DNA from: Azorinus chamasolen
Taxonomy: Eukaryota; Mollusca; Bivalvia; Cardiida; Solecurtidae
Assembly (NCBI GenBank): GCA_963576725.1
Contig: OY755247.1
Location: 13,458,534 to 13,522,533, forward strand
DNA: 64,000 nucleotides
Reading direction: 5' to 3'
In this document: positions 41,927 through 51,570 of the stretch, piece by piece
How the letters are laid out: each line of letters opens with the position of its first letter
Position numbering within the stretch: position 1 is the first letter of the stretch
Program-made: the position numbers and the translations under genes
Notes under the pieces: model-generated
Seen by the model: the letters and a program-made list of their open reading frames with translations, nothing else
What the model was told of the DNA's origin: nothing
Database searches by the model: none

Positions 41927-42358
41927 CATTTCCCCGTTCAATATTCATGCAAGAAATAATTACAACATGAATATTTATTAGCTCAATTTTTTATAATATA
42001 ATCTTTTAAAAGGATGCTTTAACCCTTTCCCTGATATAAACGTGTTTTCACGCATTTGCAAACAGAGTAGACCCAGATCAGGGTCTGCCCTGTTTGCTAA
42101 TAGAATTTGATAGCTCTGTTTCTTTGCTTTCTAAAATGTCTTCAATGTTCCACCTTCCATATTTCTTATAACTATTTTGTTAATGAATATTCAGTAGGTA
42201 TTGGAATTTGGAATAAATACAGAACAGGGAAAGGTAGTGTAGAATCAAATCTATATTAAGTCAAAAGCAAAAAGAGCAAACCCAGAACAGACAACTCCTA
42301 TAGAAGCTGTCTGATCTGGGTCTACTCTGTTTGCAATTTCTACAAAACGGAAAGGTTA
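41927..42358. mobile_element. Family A MITE with a second A copy inside
   Basis: Outer copy: left part 41927-42017 (gttcaatattcatgcaagaa) and right part about 42235-42358 (gtagaatcaaatctatatta, core, aaaggttaa). Inner copy: 42018-42234, starting TTTAACCCTTTCCCTGATAT and ending CAGGGAAAGG. The junctions are worn, so this is an inference from the order of parts. Confidence 0.55.
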
Positions 42359-42745
42359 ACCCTTAAATTTACCTCATAGGAATGCCTTTTGATGCTTTTG
42401 CAAACAAAGTAGACCCAGATGAGACAGCATCCAGAGTAGCCATCTAATCAAGGCAGGGCTGGAAAAATCCTAAAACTTTACTCGTCCTGCCAGATGCTTT
42501 TGTCTTATTTTAACTGAAAAATCATTGTTAAAATCTCTGAAATTCTACTCGTCCTGCAAGAAATTTACTCGTCATGGCGATTTTCCAGGCCTGCAGGGTC
42601 TGCTCTGTTTACTTATCGAATAATATAAATCTGATTATACATTTTCTGCCTATTGGACAATTATTCCTGTCTCCATATGACATTTAAATAAAATCATCCA
42701 ATCAATATTCATTATTTCTGTCATGAATATTCAATAGGTAAATTT
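42355..42745. mobile_element. Family A MITE split by a small element
   Basis: TTAACCCTTAAATTTACCTC start. The left core arm is at about 42400-42450; the right arm resumes agggtctgctctgtttactt. The right end has lost its TTAA. Confidence 0.65.
42454..42593. mobile_element. 140-bp TIR element (CAGG…CCTG)
   Basis: Termini CAGGGCTGGAAAAATC and GATTTTCCAGGCCTG are inverted. Internal words actcgtcctgc occur in both halves. Flanks caagg / caggg may be a worn 5-base duplication. Confidence 0.6.
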
Positions 42746-42784
42746 AGGCCAAAAAACCCCATAAAGGCAATCAGGGCAACAGAC

Positions 42785-43045
42785 TCAAGTATTAAAATTG
42801 TCAATTCTCTACAAAACCCTATGTCAGGCGCAGATTTAGAGGGGGGCGGAGCCGGCGTACGCCCCCCTAAAATAGCCCAAACAAACTTTAGTGAGTATTT
42901 TTTTTAGATCTACTAAAAATCAATAAAACAATGATCAGTAAATCACCCAATTACACTCTTTTTCAACAATGCATTACAAACACATTATTTAGTTATGTGT
43001 TTCATGAAAATCTGCACCTGTATGTTGTGACCACTCTTTAGAATC
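42785..43045. mobile_element. Family C MITE, interrupted and truncated
   Basis: actcaagtattaaaattgtc … aaaccctatgt, insertion at 42825-43020, then tatgttgtgaccactcttta, and the rest is lost after 'gaatc'. Confidence 0.65.
42825..43020. mobile_element. 196-bp TIR element with 5-bp target duplication
   Basis: Termini CAGGCGCAGATTTAG and GAAAATCTGCACCTG. TATGT repeated at 42820-42824 and 43021-43025. Contains gcgtacgcccccctaaaat and an AT-rich body. A related piece lies at 53395-53572. Confidence 0.8.
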
Positions 43046-43365
43046 AAGGCGATTGCTAAGATGTTTTATCTTTTTCACAGAAAAGGTACAAAACTTTACA
43101 ATGAGAACAGGGGCAGAAAACATTTTTCAAGGCATGACCCACTTAGACTGCAAAGAGACTACTCTAAGGCTATTGCCTAATTAAATTGAAGTCATGCTTC
43201 GTGCACATTTTGCAGAACATTAAATAATCCCTTAAATATCTCGGCAGCAAAGACTGATTTTTTTTAATCCCATTCCAAATCTCTAAATGTGAAACTGAAT
43301 AACTGCCAAATAATCAAAATTCGAATTACGTAGAAAAGCTTTTTGGTGGCTCTACGGATTAACTT

Positions 43366-43560
43366 GTCCAGATAAGATGCACAAATTAAAACTTTTTCAA
43401 GTATAACTGCTTTATTTCTCCACCAAACCTTATATTTTTACAACTCTTTAGGATCGTCTCTACATGTAAGAGACAATTCTAAAGAGTGGCCACACTATAG
43501 GTTTTGGTGGAGAAATGACGATATTAGTATTTCAAGATGCACCTTTATCTCTAGCTCTGT
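43366..43560. mobile_element. Family C MITE
   Basis: acttgtccagataagatgca start, core with an expanded apex (gtctctacatgtaagagac), end tttatctctagctctg. Confidence 0.75.
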
Positions 43561-43873
43561 TATACCCCCAATCCACTGGGCGGTGGTTCCACTGCGCTTA
43601 TGGCCCTTCTCCAAAATATTCCAATTCACCGCAAAAGCACCAACATGTACATATTTTTGGGACCTGTGCGTTTCCAGTATGCTTATAGTATGCTTCAATA
43701 AAGATCTCCCTGCGCTGTTTACGATCCTGTCGATTTGTTGCTGTGCTTCTACAGCGCTTGAGGTCGCTCCAAGATGCTTCTACTACCCTTCCACTATGAC
43801 ACGGGATTTCAGGCTACGATTTGTCTATGCTTACTATGTTGCTGCTGTGACCTTGCTTCAACCTAAGCGCAGG
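43561..43873. repeat. Diverged relative of the 8-bp-TSD element
   Basis: Starts tatacccccaatccactgg, comparable with tatacccccgtcacactagg (reverse strand) at 24217. Filled with degenerate words such as tgcttctacagcgct. It appears to have landed in an A copy whose right part follows. Confidence 0.45.
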
Positions 43874-43874
43874 A

Positions 43875-44013
43875 GAGGTGCTAATAGAATTTGATAGATC
43901 TGTTTCTTTACTTTCTAAAATGACTACAATGTTCCACCTTCCATTTTAACTATTTGTCCATGAATATTCAGCAGGTATTGAATTTTGGAATAAACAAAAC
44001 AAGGAAAGGATTA
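43875..44013. repeat. Family A MITE, right half
   Basis: tgctaatagaatttgataga … aaaatgactacaatgttcca … AAGGAAAGGATTAA. Confidence 0.6.
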
Positions 44014-44460
44014 ACAAGAACTGCATACGGTGCCAACGCTCGTCTAATTTGGTGCTTGTCCACTAAAAAAAAGAGCCATAACACCAAAATTTTGAAATCA
44101 AAGAGTTATGGTTCTTATGTAGGGGAATTCTCCTGAATGAGATCTACCCACCTATGAAGTTTCATGTTGATACCTCTTATACTTTTACTAGTAATCAGCT
44201 ACATTAAAGTTTTTGCACACCAACGCCTACAACTATGACACCGCTTACGACCCAGTGATCACAATAGCTTGACTTTTCTTCAAAACAGACTAGCTAATAA
44301 TGTCTAAAAAATAATTTTTATCTAGATATAACTACTGCCTAAGTTTGTCTGAATTTATAGGACAAGACAATCAGGGTAGCTCCTGATCAAACTCACTTGG
44401 CATCTTATCAGAATCAGTACTACTTGAAGGAAGATTTTACTTCCAGATCAGAAGCAGGAG
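44014..44460. other. Unassigned sequence
   Basis: A minor resemblance to pearl-type units (gagttatggttcttatgtag, cctatgaagtttcatgttga, acgacccagtgatcacaata) suggests a single old unit at about 44070-44270. Confidence 0.4.
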
Positions 44461-44462
44461 GA

Positions 44463-44880
44463 GAAATAACTCTAAACCGGAATTCTAATTAACCCTTTCC
44501 CTCATATAAATGTGTTTTCACGCATTTGCAAACAGAGTAGACCCAGATCAGACGGCTCCTAGAGGAGCCGTCTGATCAGGGTCTGCTGTTTGCTTTGGAA
44601 TTTGATAGATCTGTGTCTTTAATTTCTAAAATAGCTACAATGTACCACCTTCCATATTTCATTATAACTATTTTGCTAATGAATATTCAGTAGGTATTGA
44701 ATTTGGGCGAATATACAGAACAGGGAAAGGGTTAAGAAGAATTTCGATACTTTTTAGGCAGGTGGCTGCTTTATGCAAGGTGAAAGTCAAGCAGAAAGCT
44801 CCTCTGCATTAAGCTGTCACCTGTCTTACAGACGGGCATTAATACTGATTAGAATGTCCGGTTTAGAGGGGTTTTACTGT
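44463..44880. mobile_element. Family D MITE interrupted by a family A MITE
   Basis: Left ctctaaaccggaattctaa, then the A copy, then gatactttttaggcaggtgg, core with apex deleted (gcagaaagctcctctgcatt), end GAGGGGTTTTACTGTA. Confidence 0.7.
44489..44735. mobile_element. Family A MITE inserted in family D at TTAA
   Basis: TTAA at both ends. Core with apex GGCTCCTAGAGGAGCC, although one arm is shortened (gtctgctgtttgc). End CAGGGAAAGGGTTAA. Confidence 0.85.
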
Positions 44881-45039
44881 ATTGTGTAATTGTGCCTCAA
44901 TTTGTTCTCAATTACCGAAGAACAATTTGAACATAATATTTCAATGATGTATAATTCATCATTGGTAATTGATAGTTTAAAACAATACATTAACAAATCC
45001 ATGTTACTTAACTCTGCACGCTATTGGCGAAACTGCGAT

Positions 45040-45235
45040 CATTGGTGCAAACAGTTTGGATCCAGACGAGACTCCGAATAATGCGGCCTCTCATTACAAT
45101 CCAAACTGTTTGACACTTTGACCATATTTTTGTATAGAAATAGAAGAAAATTTTATTTTGAGAATTGAAGCAGATGACAATTGTTGCAGATGAAAATTTA
45201 CTGAGCATGCATAGAGTTGACAAATTAACCAACAT
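45040..45235. repeat. Family N palindromic repeat
   Basis: gcaaacagtttggatccaga / caatccaaactgtttg around cgagactccgaataatgcgg. The right flank gaccatatttttgtatagaa … actgagcatgcatagagttg is shared with 50760-50864. Confidence 0.65.
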
Positions 45236-45362
45236 GCAAACACTTGTCCCGCTATTTTCAACCTGACTGGCATTTGCAAACAGCTTAGATCCAGATGAGC
45301 TTCCGAACAACTCAGCATCTCATCAGGATCCAAGCTGTTTGACACTTGATCCATAATTTCGC
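45236..45362. repeat. Second family N copy, adjacent
   Basis: gcaaacagcttagatccaga / caggatccaagctgtttg around tgagcttccgaacaactcag. Confidence 0.6.
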
Positions 45363-45532
45363 AAAAAGCTTGATTGAATCACAGGAAATACAAATTATAC
45401 AAAATTTGATCAGACATTAGTTTTCACAGCCGGATAAGAATAAATGTTTCTAAATATTTGCATAGTTTCAATCATTCCATTTCAATTCATGTCACAAATT
45501 ATTAAGAATGCTTACACAAGGACTGGATACAA

Positions 45533-45605
45533 TTAGGATTGGCGCTATATGACCTATTTAGTGTTGCAGTGCCGTAAAACCGAACTCACTCACTCACTCA
45601 CTCGG
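45533..45605 (+). mobile_element. SINE 3' end
   Basis: ggcgctatatgacctattta, gtgttgcagtgccgtaaaac, then (ACTC)n. Matches the tail side of the SINEs at 12.1 and 54.1 kb, which are in the opposite orientation. Confidence 0.65.
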
Positions 45606-45639
45606 ATACAATACAACTACTGCTAACCTGGTTACAATG

Positions 45640-45750
45640 TAAACTCTTTACCTTTTTATATCAGTATATGAACACTGGCAATGTTGGCCATGGCAGACTA
45701 TGCAATTATATCTATATTATTTCATATGCAAAGGCGTGGAATGGATTAAC
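45640..45750. repeat. Family A MITE, left core arm absent
   Basis: aactctttacctttttatat, ggcagactatgcaattatat, then tgcaaaggcgtggaatgga TTAA. Confidence 0.5.
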
Positions 45751-45774
45751 AACCATTAAATGTTTTTCAAAATG

Positions 45775-45870
45775 CACATGGTAGCTTAATGCAGTCTGAT
45801 AGCAATGCAGAAAGTTCCCCATGCAGCGAATTTCTGCAGTACTTTTATTCGGCATTAAACAACCACCAGT
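45775..45870. repeat. Family D core fragment
   Basis: tagcttaatgcagtctgata / ttattcggcattaaacaacc with a mutated apex. Confidence 0.5.
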
Positions 45871-45907
45871 GTGTACAAAAAATGGATAAAATGTTAGCCT
45901 AAATTTA

Positions 45908-46082
45908 GAGGTCCAGATAAGATTCGTAAATTAAAACCATTTCAAGAATAACTTATTTATTTCTCCACTAAACCCTACGTTGTGACCATTCTTTGGAATT
46001 GTCTCGAAAACTGGACATAACATAGGGTTTGGTGGAGAAATGATGACTCTAGTATTTGAGGTCCCACCTTTATGTGTTCTCT
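45908..46082. mobile_element. Family C MITE, apex deleted
   Basis: agaggtccagataagattcg start. The core arms survive for only about 20 bases each (ccctacgttgtgaccattct / ataacatagggtttggtgga). Confidence 0.75.
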
Positions 46083-46168
46083 AAATAAATCCTGCATGAA
46101 GCAAACTACCTGCTTCTATAGACCCCCATGCTTGTTCATAAGGTGGTCGCTACTGTATACTGGATCCA

Positions 46169-46392
46169 ATTAACCCTTTACTTTATTAATATTCATGTGA
46201 GAAATAATGACATCATAAATAATAATTAGCTGAAATTTTTATAACGATATATTATTATGTAAATATAGACATTTTTGGTGGAAAATGTAGCATTCTATAA
46301 TTAAGCAAACAGAGCCGACCCTGATCAGACGGCTCAGACCGCTCCTATAGGAGCCTTCTGATCTGGGTCTGCTCTGTTTGTAAATGCGTTAA
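46169..46392. mobile_element. Family A MITE with a small core duplication
   Basis: TTAACCCTTTACTTTATTAA start. Core gagccgaccctgatcagacg, then 'gctcagacc' duplicated before the apex CCGCTCCTATAGGAGCC. It ends at a TTAA shared with the next copy. Confidence 0.8.
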
Positions 46393-46638
46393 CCCTGGTT
46401 CCCTGTTCTGTATTTAGGCCAAATTTCAATACCTACTGAATATTCATTAACAAAATAGTTATAAAGAAATATGGAAGGTGGAACATTGTAGACATTTTAG
46501 AAAGCAAAGAAACAGTTCTATCAAATTCTATTGGCAAACAGAGTAGACCCTGATCAGACGGCTCCTCTAGGAGCCGTCTGATCTGGGTCTACTGTTTGCA
46601 AATGCGTGAAAACACGTTTATATGAGGGAAAGGGTTAA
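46389..46638. mobile_element. Family A MITE, well preserved
   Basis: TTAACCCTGGTTCCCTGTTC start, acctactgaatattcattaa, core about 46534-46603 with apex GGCTCCTCTAGGAGCC, end GAGGGAAAGGGTTAA. Confidence 0.85.
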
Positions 46639-47045
46639 AAGGTTAAGTTGACAAGAACATACAAACTGTCCGACACATTTAAAAAAACTCTTTTTGAAAA
46701 CTTTACCAGATGAATTTTAGCATCTGCTAATAAACGTCAGAAAAAGCTGACTTGCATTAAATCTTAAATTCAAAGCCAATCAATTGAGTTGCCGACGGTA
46801 ATGCCTTTTATACAGGAAGTTAATCAATTCCAATTTCCAAACTTTATTGAAAAACATTATTATTTCAATGGAAAATATTGATGGATGTCTTTGTCGAATC
46901 TAATAATATTTGCAGAAGCCATTTGTGGAAAAACAGTCAATATCTAAAATCTAACAGTTCATATTGGGAAAAACAAGAGCTGCAATTAAGTCACTTTAGG
47001 GTATGAAGTTGATTCAGTGGATTCATGGTTTCTCAAGAATCCTAT
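46639..47045. other. No recognised feature
   Basis: Unassigned AT-rich sequence. Confidence 0.4.
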
Positions 47046-47565
47046 CTACCCTAAGTATTCGGACATCGGTATATGGAGGAGTGACCCTCCAGAGAAAAGC
47101 CCCTCTTTTCTTACTTGGCGGAGAAATACCCCTCCACTGCATTTTAAGGGGTGGAGAAGTGCCCCTCTGTCATAATTGAGGGGCCGGAGAAGTGCCTCTC
47201 CATATGTCTTTACAAAATGCCCCTCAAGCCTTAACAAATTGTATAACAATACTCTTTTCAGAAGCAGTTTGTAATCCAAGAAATATCTTCTCCTGTCCAC
47301 AATTATGATGGACGGGGGTAATCTCTCGCCCTTAAAATGCAATGGAGGGGCACTTCTTCGCCAAATAAGAAAGAGGGGGCACTCCTCCATGATTCTGGAC
47401 ACCCAATCTCCACAGGTTTGTAAAGCTGAATTTTGACACCATTCTGATAACTTTAAAATTAGACTGACATAGTAGCAAATAGTATAGACCCTGATCAAAC
47501 TGCTCCTTCAGTAACACTATTTGCACAAGTTCATCTGTCTGAATACATAGCACAATTAGGGTAAG
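47046..47565. mobile_element. Family K element containing a foldback element
   Basis: Ends taccctaagtattcggac and gtctgaatacatagcacaat-tagggta. The interior carries gactgacatagtagcaaata and the K core. Split at about 47073-47390. Confidence 0.65.
47073..47390. mobile_element. Foldback element with ~62-bp inverted ends
   Basis: ATGGAGGAGTGaccctccag … and, inverted, ATGGAGGAGTGCCCCCTCTT. Both ends continue with ctttcttacttggcg-like and cccctccactgcattttaag. The centre is AT-rich. The minus-strand frame over it is a consequence of the GGGGCA-rich ends. Confidence 0.75.
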
Positions 47566-47578
47566 TATTTCAATGACT

Positions 47579-47830
47579 TTAACCCTTTCCCTCATATAAA
47601 CGTGTTTTCACGCGTTTGCAAACAGAGTAGACCCAGATCAGACGGCTCCTAGAGGAGCCGTCTGATCAGGGTCTGCTCTGTTTGCTAATAGAATTGGATA
47701 GATCTGTTTCTTTGCTTTCTAAAATGTCTACAATGTTCCACTTTCCATATTTCTTTTTTTAACTATTTTGCTAATGATTATTCAATAGGTATTGAAATTT
47801 GGAATAAACATAGAACAGGGAAAGGGTTAA
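47579..47830. mobile_element. Family A MITE, intact
   Basis: TTAACCCTTTCCCTCATATA start. Core about 47616-47684 with apex GGCTCCTAGAGGAGCC. End CAGGGAAAGGGTTAA. Confidence 0.85.
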
Positions 47831-47947
47831 CCTTTTACTTCATATATATAAATGCCTTAGAGTATAGACCCAGATCAGACGGTACCTATAGGAGCCATCT
47901 CTGCTTGCAAATGCATGAAAACACATTTATATGAAGAAAAGGGTTAA
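47827..47947. mobile_element. Family A MITE, short
   Basis: Shares TTAA 47827-47830. Core shortened on the right (ggtacctataggagccatct then ctgcttgcaaatgc). End AAGAAAAGGGTTAA. Confidence 0.7.
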
Positions 47948-47996
47948 AACAATGAAGAATTGAAGCAGACGAAAAGTTTTGCAGACGAAACATTAC

Positions 47997-48220
47997 TTAA
48001 CCCTTTATTCCATGAATATTCATGATTGTAAGAAATAATGACATCATGAATAATAATTAGGTTAATTTTTATAATGGCATATGCACACAGGAACTTTTAG
48101 TCAAGGCAGAAACTGTAGAATCATATCTATATTATTTCATGAGCAAATAGTAGCCATCTGATCTAGGTCTACTCCGTTTGCAAATACATTGAAAGGTGAA
48201 TTTATGGAGTAGAGGATTAA
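47997..48220. mobile_element. Family A MITE, left core arm deleted
   Basis: TTAACCCTTTATTCCATGAA start, gagcaaatagtagccatctg, second arm only. End GGAGTAGAGGATTAA, shared with the next B copy. Confidence 0.7.
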
Positions 48221-48434
48221 CCCATTACCTCATAGGCTATTTTTAGGCCAAACCTCTTTCAATAAATCTACCAAAAAGGAGCATTAACTAGAGAAAAGGG
48301 AAAATTTAGAATTGTGTAGTATTTACAGAAACCATTGTGATAAATAGAGCATTTGCTCCTATGGAGCAAATTTAATGCTCTATTTATCACAATGGTTTCA
48401 AAAAGTGACATTTACAAAGGCATCAATATGAGGA
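48217..48434. mobile_element. Family B MITE
   Basis: TTAACCCATTACCTCATAGG start. Palindrome with an unequal apex (gctcctatggagcaaattta). The right tip is worn (gaggaaatggtgtaac). Confidence 0.75.
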
Positions 48435-49011
48435 AATGGTGTAACATGAAATGATAGTTTGCATGTTATTTAATGCTTTAAAATAAACCACTGATTCAAT
48501 GATTTTCTTTTCATTTGCAAGAATTGGCTCATAGCGTATTAAATTGCTAATAAATTCTGTACAAATTAGCTGTTCGTTTCAAATATTAACAACACACATG
48601 CTATTGATAGATTTATAACCAGTGCAGAACACTTCCAATCCTGAGAAGATGGCAAAAACTTGGCCTCTATTTCAGATTTTCATTGTTTTATACATCGGAT
48701 CACGCTTTAGTTAAGATCCATTAACATTATCACTTTACTCCATACATATATACACCTTCACACACCCTAGCAAACCGAGTAGACCTAGGACAGACCAGAT
48801 TCTTGTGACAGTTCCTGCCATGGACAAAACTTTTGGTAGGGTGACAAATCACGATTTGCAACAAACAATGTTATATATTTCTGCTATTTATAATAACAAT
48901 TAATAATAATAATAATAATTTTAAGTGGATTACATTATTTCATTTGGTACAAATCAATTTTCAATATGGTCCACATGACAAGAACATTAATAAACAAAAC
49001 ATATAATCTAA
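48435..49011. other. No gene; short (TAA)n run
   Basis: Simple repeat taataataataataataatt at about 48902-48921. An A-like left end (48733-48800) without core. Otherwise unassigned. Confidence 0.45.
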
Positions 49012-49225
49012 TTAACCTTTAGCCTGCTGAGCAAATTATTTTTACAGAATGTTTCACCTACTCCATTTTCAAAATATAAGCTATAATCAATTTGTCTACC
49101 AATATGCAATCAGGGTGGCAAACAGTTTGGGTCCTGATGAGCCGCCGAGTTACTCTGCATATCATCTGAATCAAAACTGTTTGCAGAAGTATTTACTCAT
49201 CCACCCATAATAGACTAAAGGTTAA
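49012..49225. mobile_element. Family M MITE (TTAA type)
   Basis: TTAACCTTTAGCCTGCTGAG start, end agactaaaggttaa. N-type arms ggcaaacagtttgggtcctg / gaatcaaaactgtttgc inside. Confidence 0.7.
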
Positions 49226-49578
49226 TGTTCATGATGTCTTAATTTCTTACAAAAATAATCAAACAGAGTAGAACCAGATCAGACAGCTCATTTAGAAACT
49301 ATCTTATCAAGAGTCTGCTCTGTTTGCTTATGGAATTAAGCAGATTCTGCTATGGCTTGCCATTGCAGAGTGAAAAAATTATATGCATACTAGAGGAACA
49401 GATAATGGTGCATACTCGAATACTAAAACCTTCATTTCTTTTCGAGACAATAATCTAAGGGGTGGTCACAACATAGAGTTTGGTGGAAAAATAAAATGTT
49501 TTAATTTACACACCTTATCATGAGCTCTGGCATACAAATAATATTCATGATGTCATCATTTCTTCAGGTAAAGAGTTA
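49222..49578. mobile_element. Family A MITE split by a family C copy
   Basis: Left tip missing; core (gagtagaaccagatcagaca / aagagtctgctctgtttgct), right half cut at about 49391 and resumed at about 49532 (caaataatattcatgatgtc), end AAAGAGTTAA. Confidence 0.65.
49392..49531. mobile_element. Family C MITE, internally deleted
   Basis: agaggaacagataatggtgc start, right core arm only (aggggtggtcacaacatag), end accttatcatgagctctgg. Confidence 0.65.
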
Positions 49579-49588
49579 AATGGTATTT

Positions 49589-49695
49589 AAACCCTTTCCA
49601 ACATATAAACACCTTTTCAACCCTTTGCAAACAGAGTAGGCCTAGATGCAGACAGCTCTGATCAGGCTCTGCTCTGTTTGCTTATCAACCCTGCA
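49589..49695. repeat. Family A MITE, left part and core
   Basis: ttaaaccctttccaacatat, core gagtaggcctagatgcagac / tgatcaggctctgctctgtt. The right half is missing. Confidence 0.6.
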
Positions 49696-49703
49696 TTTCT
49701 TAG

Positions 49704-49944
49704 TTAACCCTTTCCCTGTTCAATATTATGTAAAAAATCATGAATATTGATTAGATGAATTTTTATAGTGTAAACTTTTCAAGGGAATATTTCTCTTTGA
49801 CAAAAAAAGTAGAATCGTATCTTTATCATATCAAAAGCAAACAGAGCAGACCCTGATCAGATGGCTCCTATAGGAGCGGTCTGATCTGGGTCTACTCTGT
49901 TTGCAAATGCTTGAAAACATTTATAATATGAAGGAAAGGGTTAA
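49704..49944. mobile_element. Family A MITE, intact
   Basis: TTAACCCTTTCCCTGTTCAA start. Core about 49838-49905 with apex GGCTCCTATAGGAGCG. End AAGGAAAGGGTTAA. Confidence 0.85.
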
Positions 49945-50239
49945 ACTCATCTAAATGTATGTTTTGATTTAATTTATTTTTCGTTTTCGGAAGTGTTTCT
50001 GCAAGTTATAATGAACTGTAAATGAAAACATCGCAGACTCTGATCAGAGGGCTCCTACAACTGTGATCTGATGTGGATCTTCACTGTTTGCCCATGTACC
50101 TTGGAGCACCATGAATTGGTAGTGGTAGAAACTAAGTCAGTTATATTATAATTTCATAAGCAGATATGATTCCCACAGGAGCTGTCCTACCTGGGTCTAC
50201 ACTGTACACAAAGGTGTGAAAATGCATTTGTATGAAGGA
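49945..50239. repeat. E-type and A-type core fragments
   Basis: catcgcagactctgatcaga / ctgatgtggatcttcactgt (about 50030-50090), and a second worn core at about 50160-50210. Confidence 0.45.
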
Positions 50240-50465
50240 CACATTCCCTCATAATTGACGCCTTTTTGATGTCTCTGGAAAAGTCAGCTGTTGAAACCAT
50301 TGTGATAAATAGAGCATTTGCTCCTATAGAACAAATGCTCTATTTATCACAATGGTTTCAAACTACAAAATTCTAAAATATTCCCTTTCTCTAGTTAATG
50401 CTCCTATTCGGTAGATTTATTCAAAGAGGTTGGATCTAAAAATAGCCTATGAGGTAATGGGTTAA
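50240..50465. mobile_element. Family B MITE
   Basis: acacattccctcataattga start. Palindrome about 50293-50361 with one mismatch at the apex (gctcctatagaacaaatgc). End GAGGTAATGGGTTAA. Confidence 0.8.
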
Positions 50466-50639
50466 CAAGTAACTACTCAAAGTTTACCATCCCTTTCTAT
50501 CACTACTTTTACCTGTGTTTCCAAAACCCCTCTCATAAACGAGACAATCCCATTCAAATCGTATTCCATTTCTCCTTGGAAACACCTTCAATCACCTACG
50601 CTACTAATCTCATATTCAGACACTGAAATGCTGCCTCCT

Positions 50640-50864
50640 ACCCACTTGTCATCCTCAACATGCATGCTGGCGGTGAAACTGTGATTAATATGCAAACAGT
50701 TTGGATCCAGATGAGACGCCACATAATGCGGCGTCTCATCAGGATCTAAATTGTTTGTCACCTTGACCATATTTTTGCAAAGAAATGAGAGAAATTTTAT
50801 TTTTAGAATATAAGCAGACGACAATTGTTACAAACGAAAAATTACTAAGCATGCAAAGGGTAAA
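50640..50864. repeat. Family N palindromic repeat, best copy
   Basis: gcaaacagtttggatccaga, tgagacgccacataatgcgg, cgtctcatcaggatctaaat. Flank gaccatatttttgcaaagaa to aagcatgcaaagggtaaa. Confidence 0.7.
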
Positions 50865-50879
50865 CATGCAATACCTGTA

Positions 50880-51075
50880 CACAGTAACACCTTTGTCAAC
50901 AGACCAAGCTACAGGTGAAGATGCATATTCAACTACCCAGTACTGTAACAGTCGTCATTTCTCAATAAAACCCTATGTTGTACGTAACTCACTGCTCTCT
51001 AGAATTTTCTCAAAGAGTGGTCACAACATGGGGTTTGGGGGAGAAATGAAGGAGTTTTTATTTACAGGTCATATA
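50880..51075. mobile_element. Family C MITE, damaged
   Basis: accaagctacaggtgaagat, aaccctatgttgtacgtaac, right arm intact (aaagagtggtcacaacatgg). Confidence 0.65.
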
Positions 51076-51570
51076 ATTCCTCTACTGAATATTTCTGTCT
51101 GATCAGGGTCTGGTCTGTTTGCTAGTGACTTTTCATTCATGTGATTCCACTGTTTTTGCGAAGACAAAAAATGACACCATGAATATTGATTATTTATTCA
51201 GCGGGTTTTTTATTTTAAATTTCTAGCCATGATAGAAACTATAGAATCAGAGCCATATTATTCCATAAGCAAAGAGAGTAATGGAGTATTTTTAGAACAT
51301 TAGAAGACAAGTAGGACACAAATAACACCTTAGTTATGTCTATGTGCATTACCTAAATGTATACTATGGAGGAATTTGTGATAACTTGCTTTTTGTTTAA
51401 CTTTTGTTTACTGGCATTGATCACACTTGTTTTTTGATTACCTTTTTGACTGGTATCTGATCAAGAACTAGTACAGGCTTTGACGCCAGTGATGCTATTT
51501 TGTAAAGGACTTGTAGTTGAATATTTCTGACCAGACATTCATCTCATTTTTTGCAGATGAAAAATGATAA
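51076..51570. other. Unassigned, with A-like scraps
   Basis: ctgatcagggtctggtctgt (51100) and atagaatcagagccatatta (51240) are family A pieces. Nothing else is supported. Confidence 0.4.

Noticed and set aside
47046..47498. 150-codon minus-strand frame
   Set aside because: It spans two nested repeats (K and the foldback) and has no independent support.
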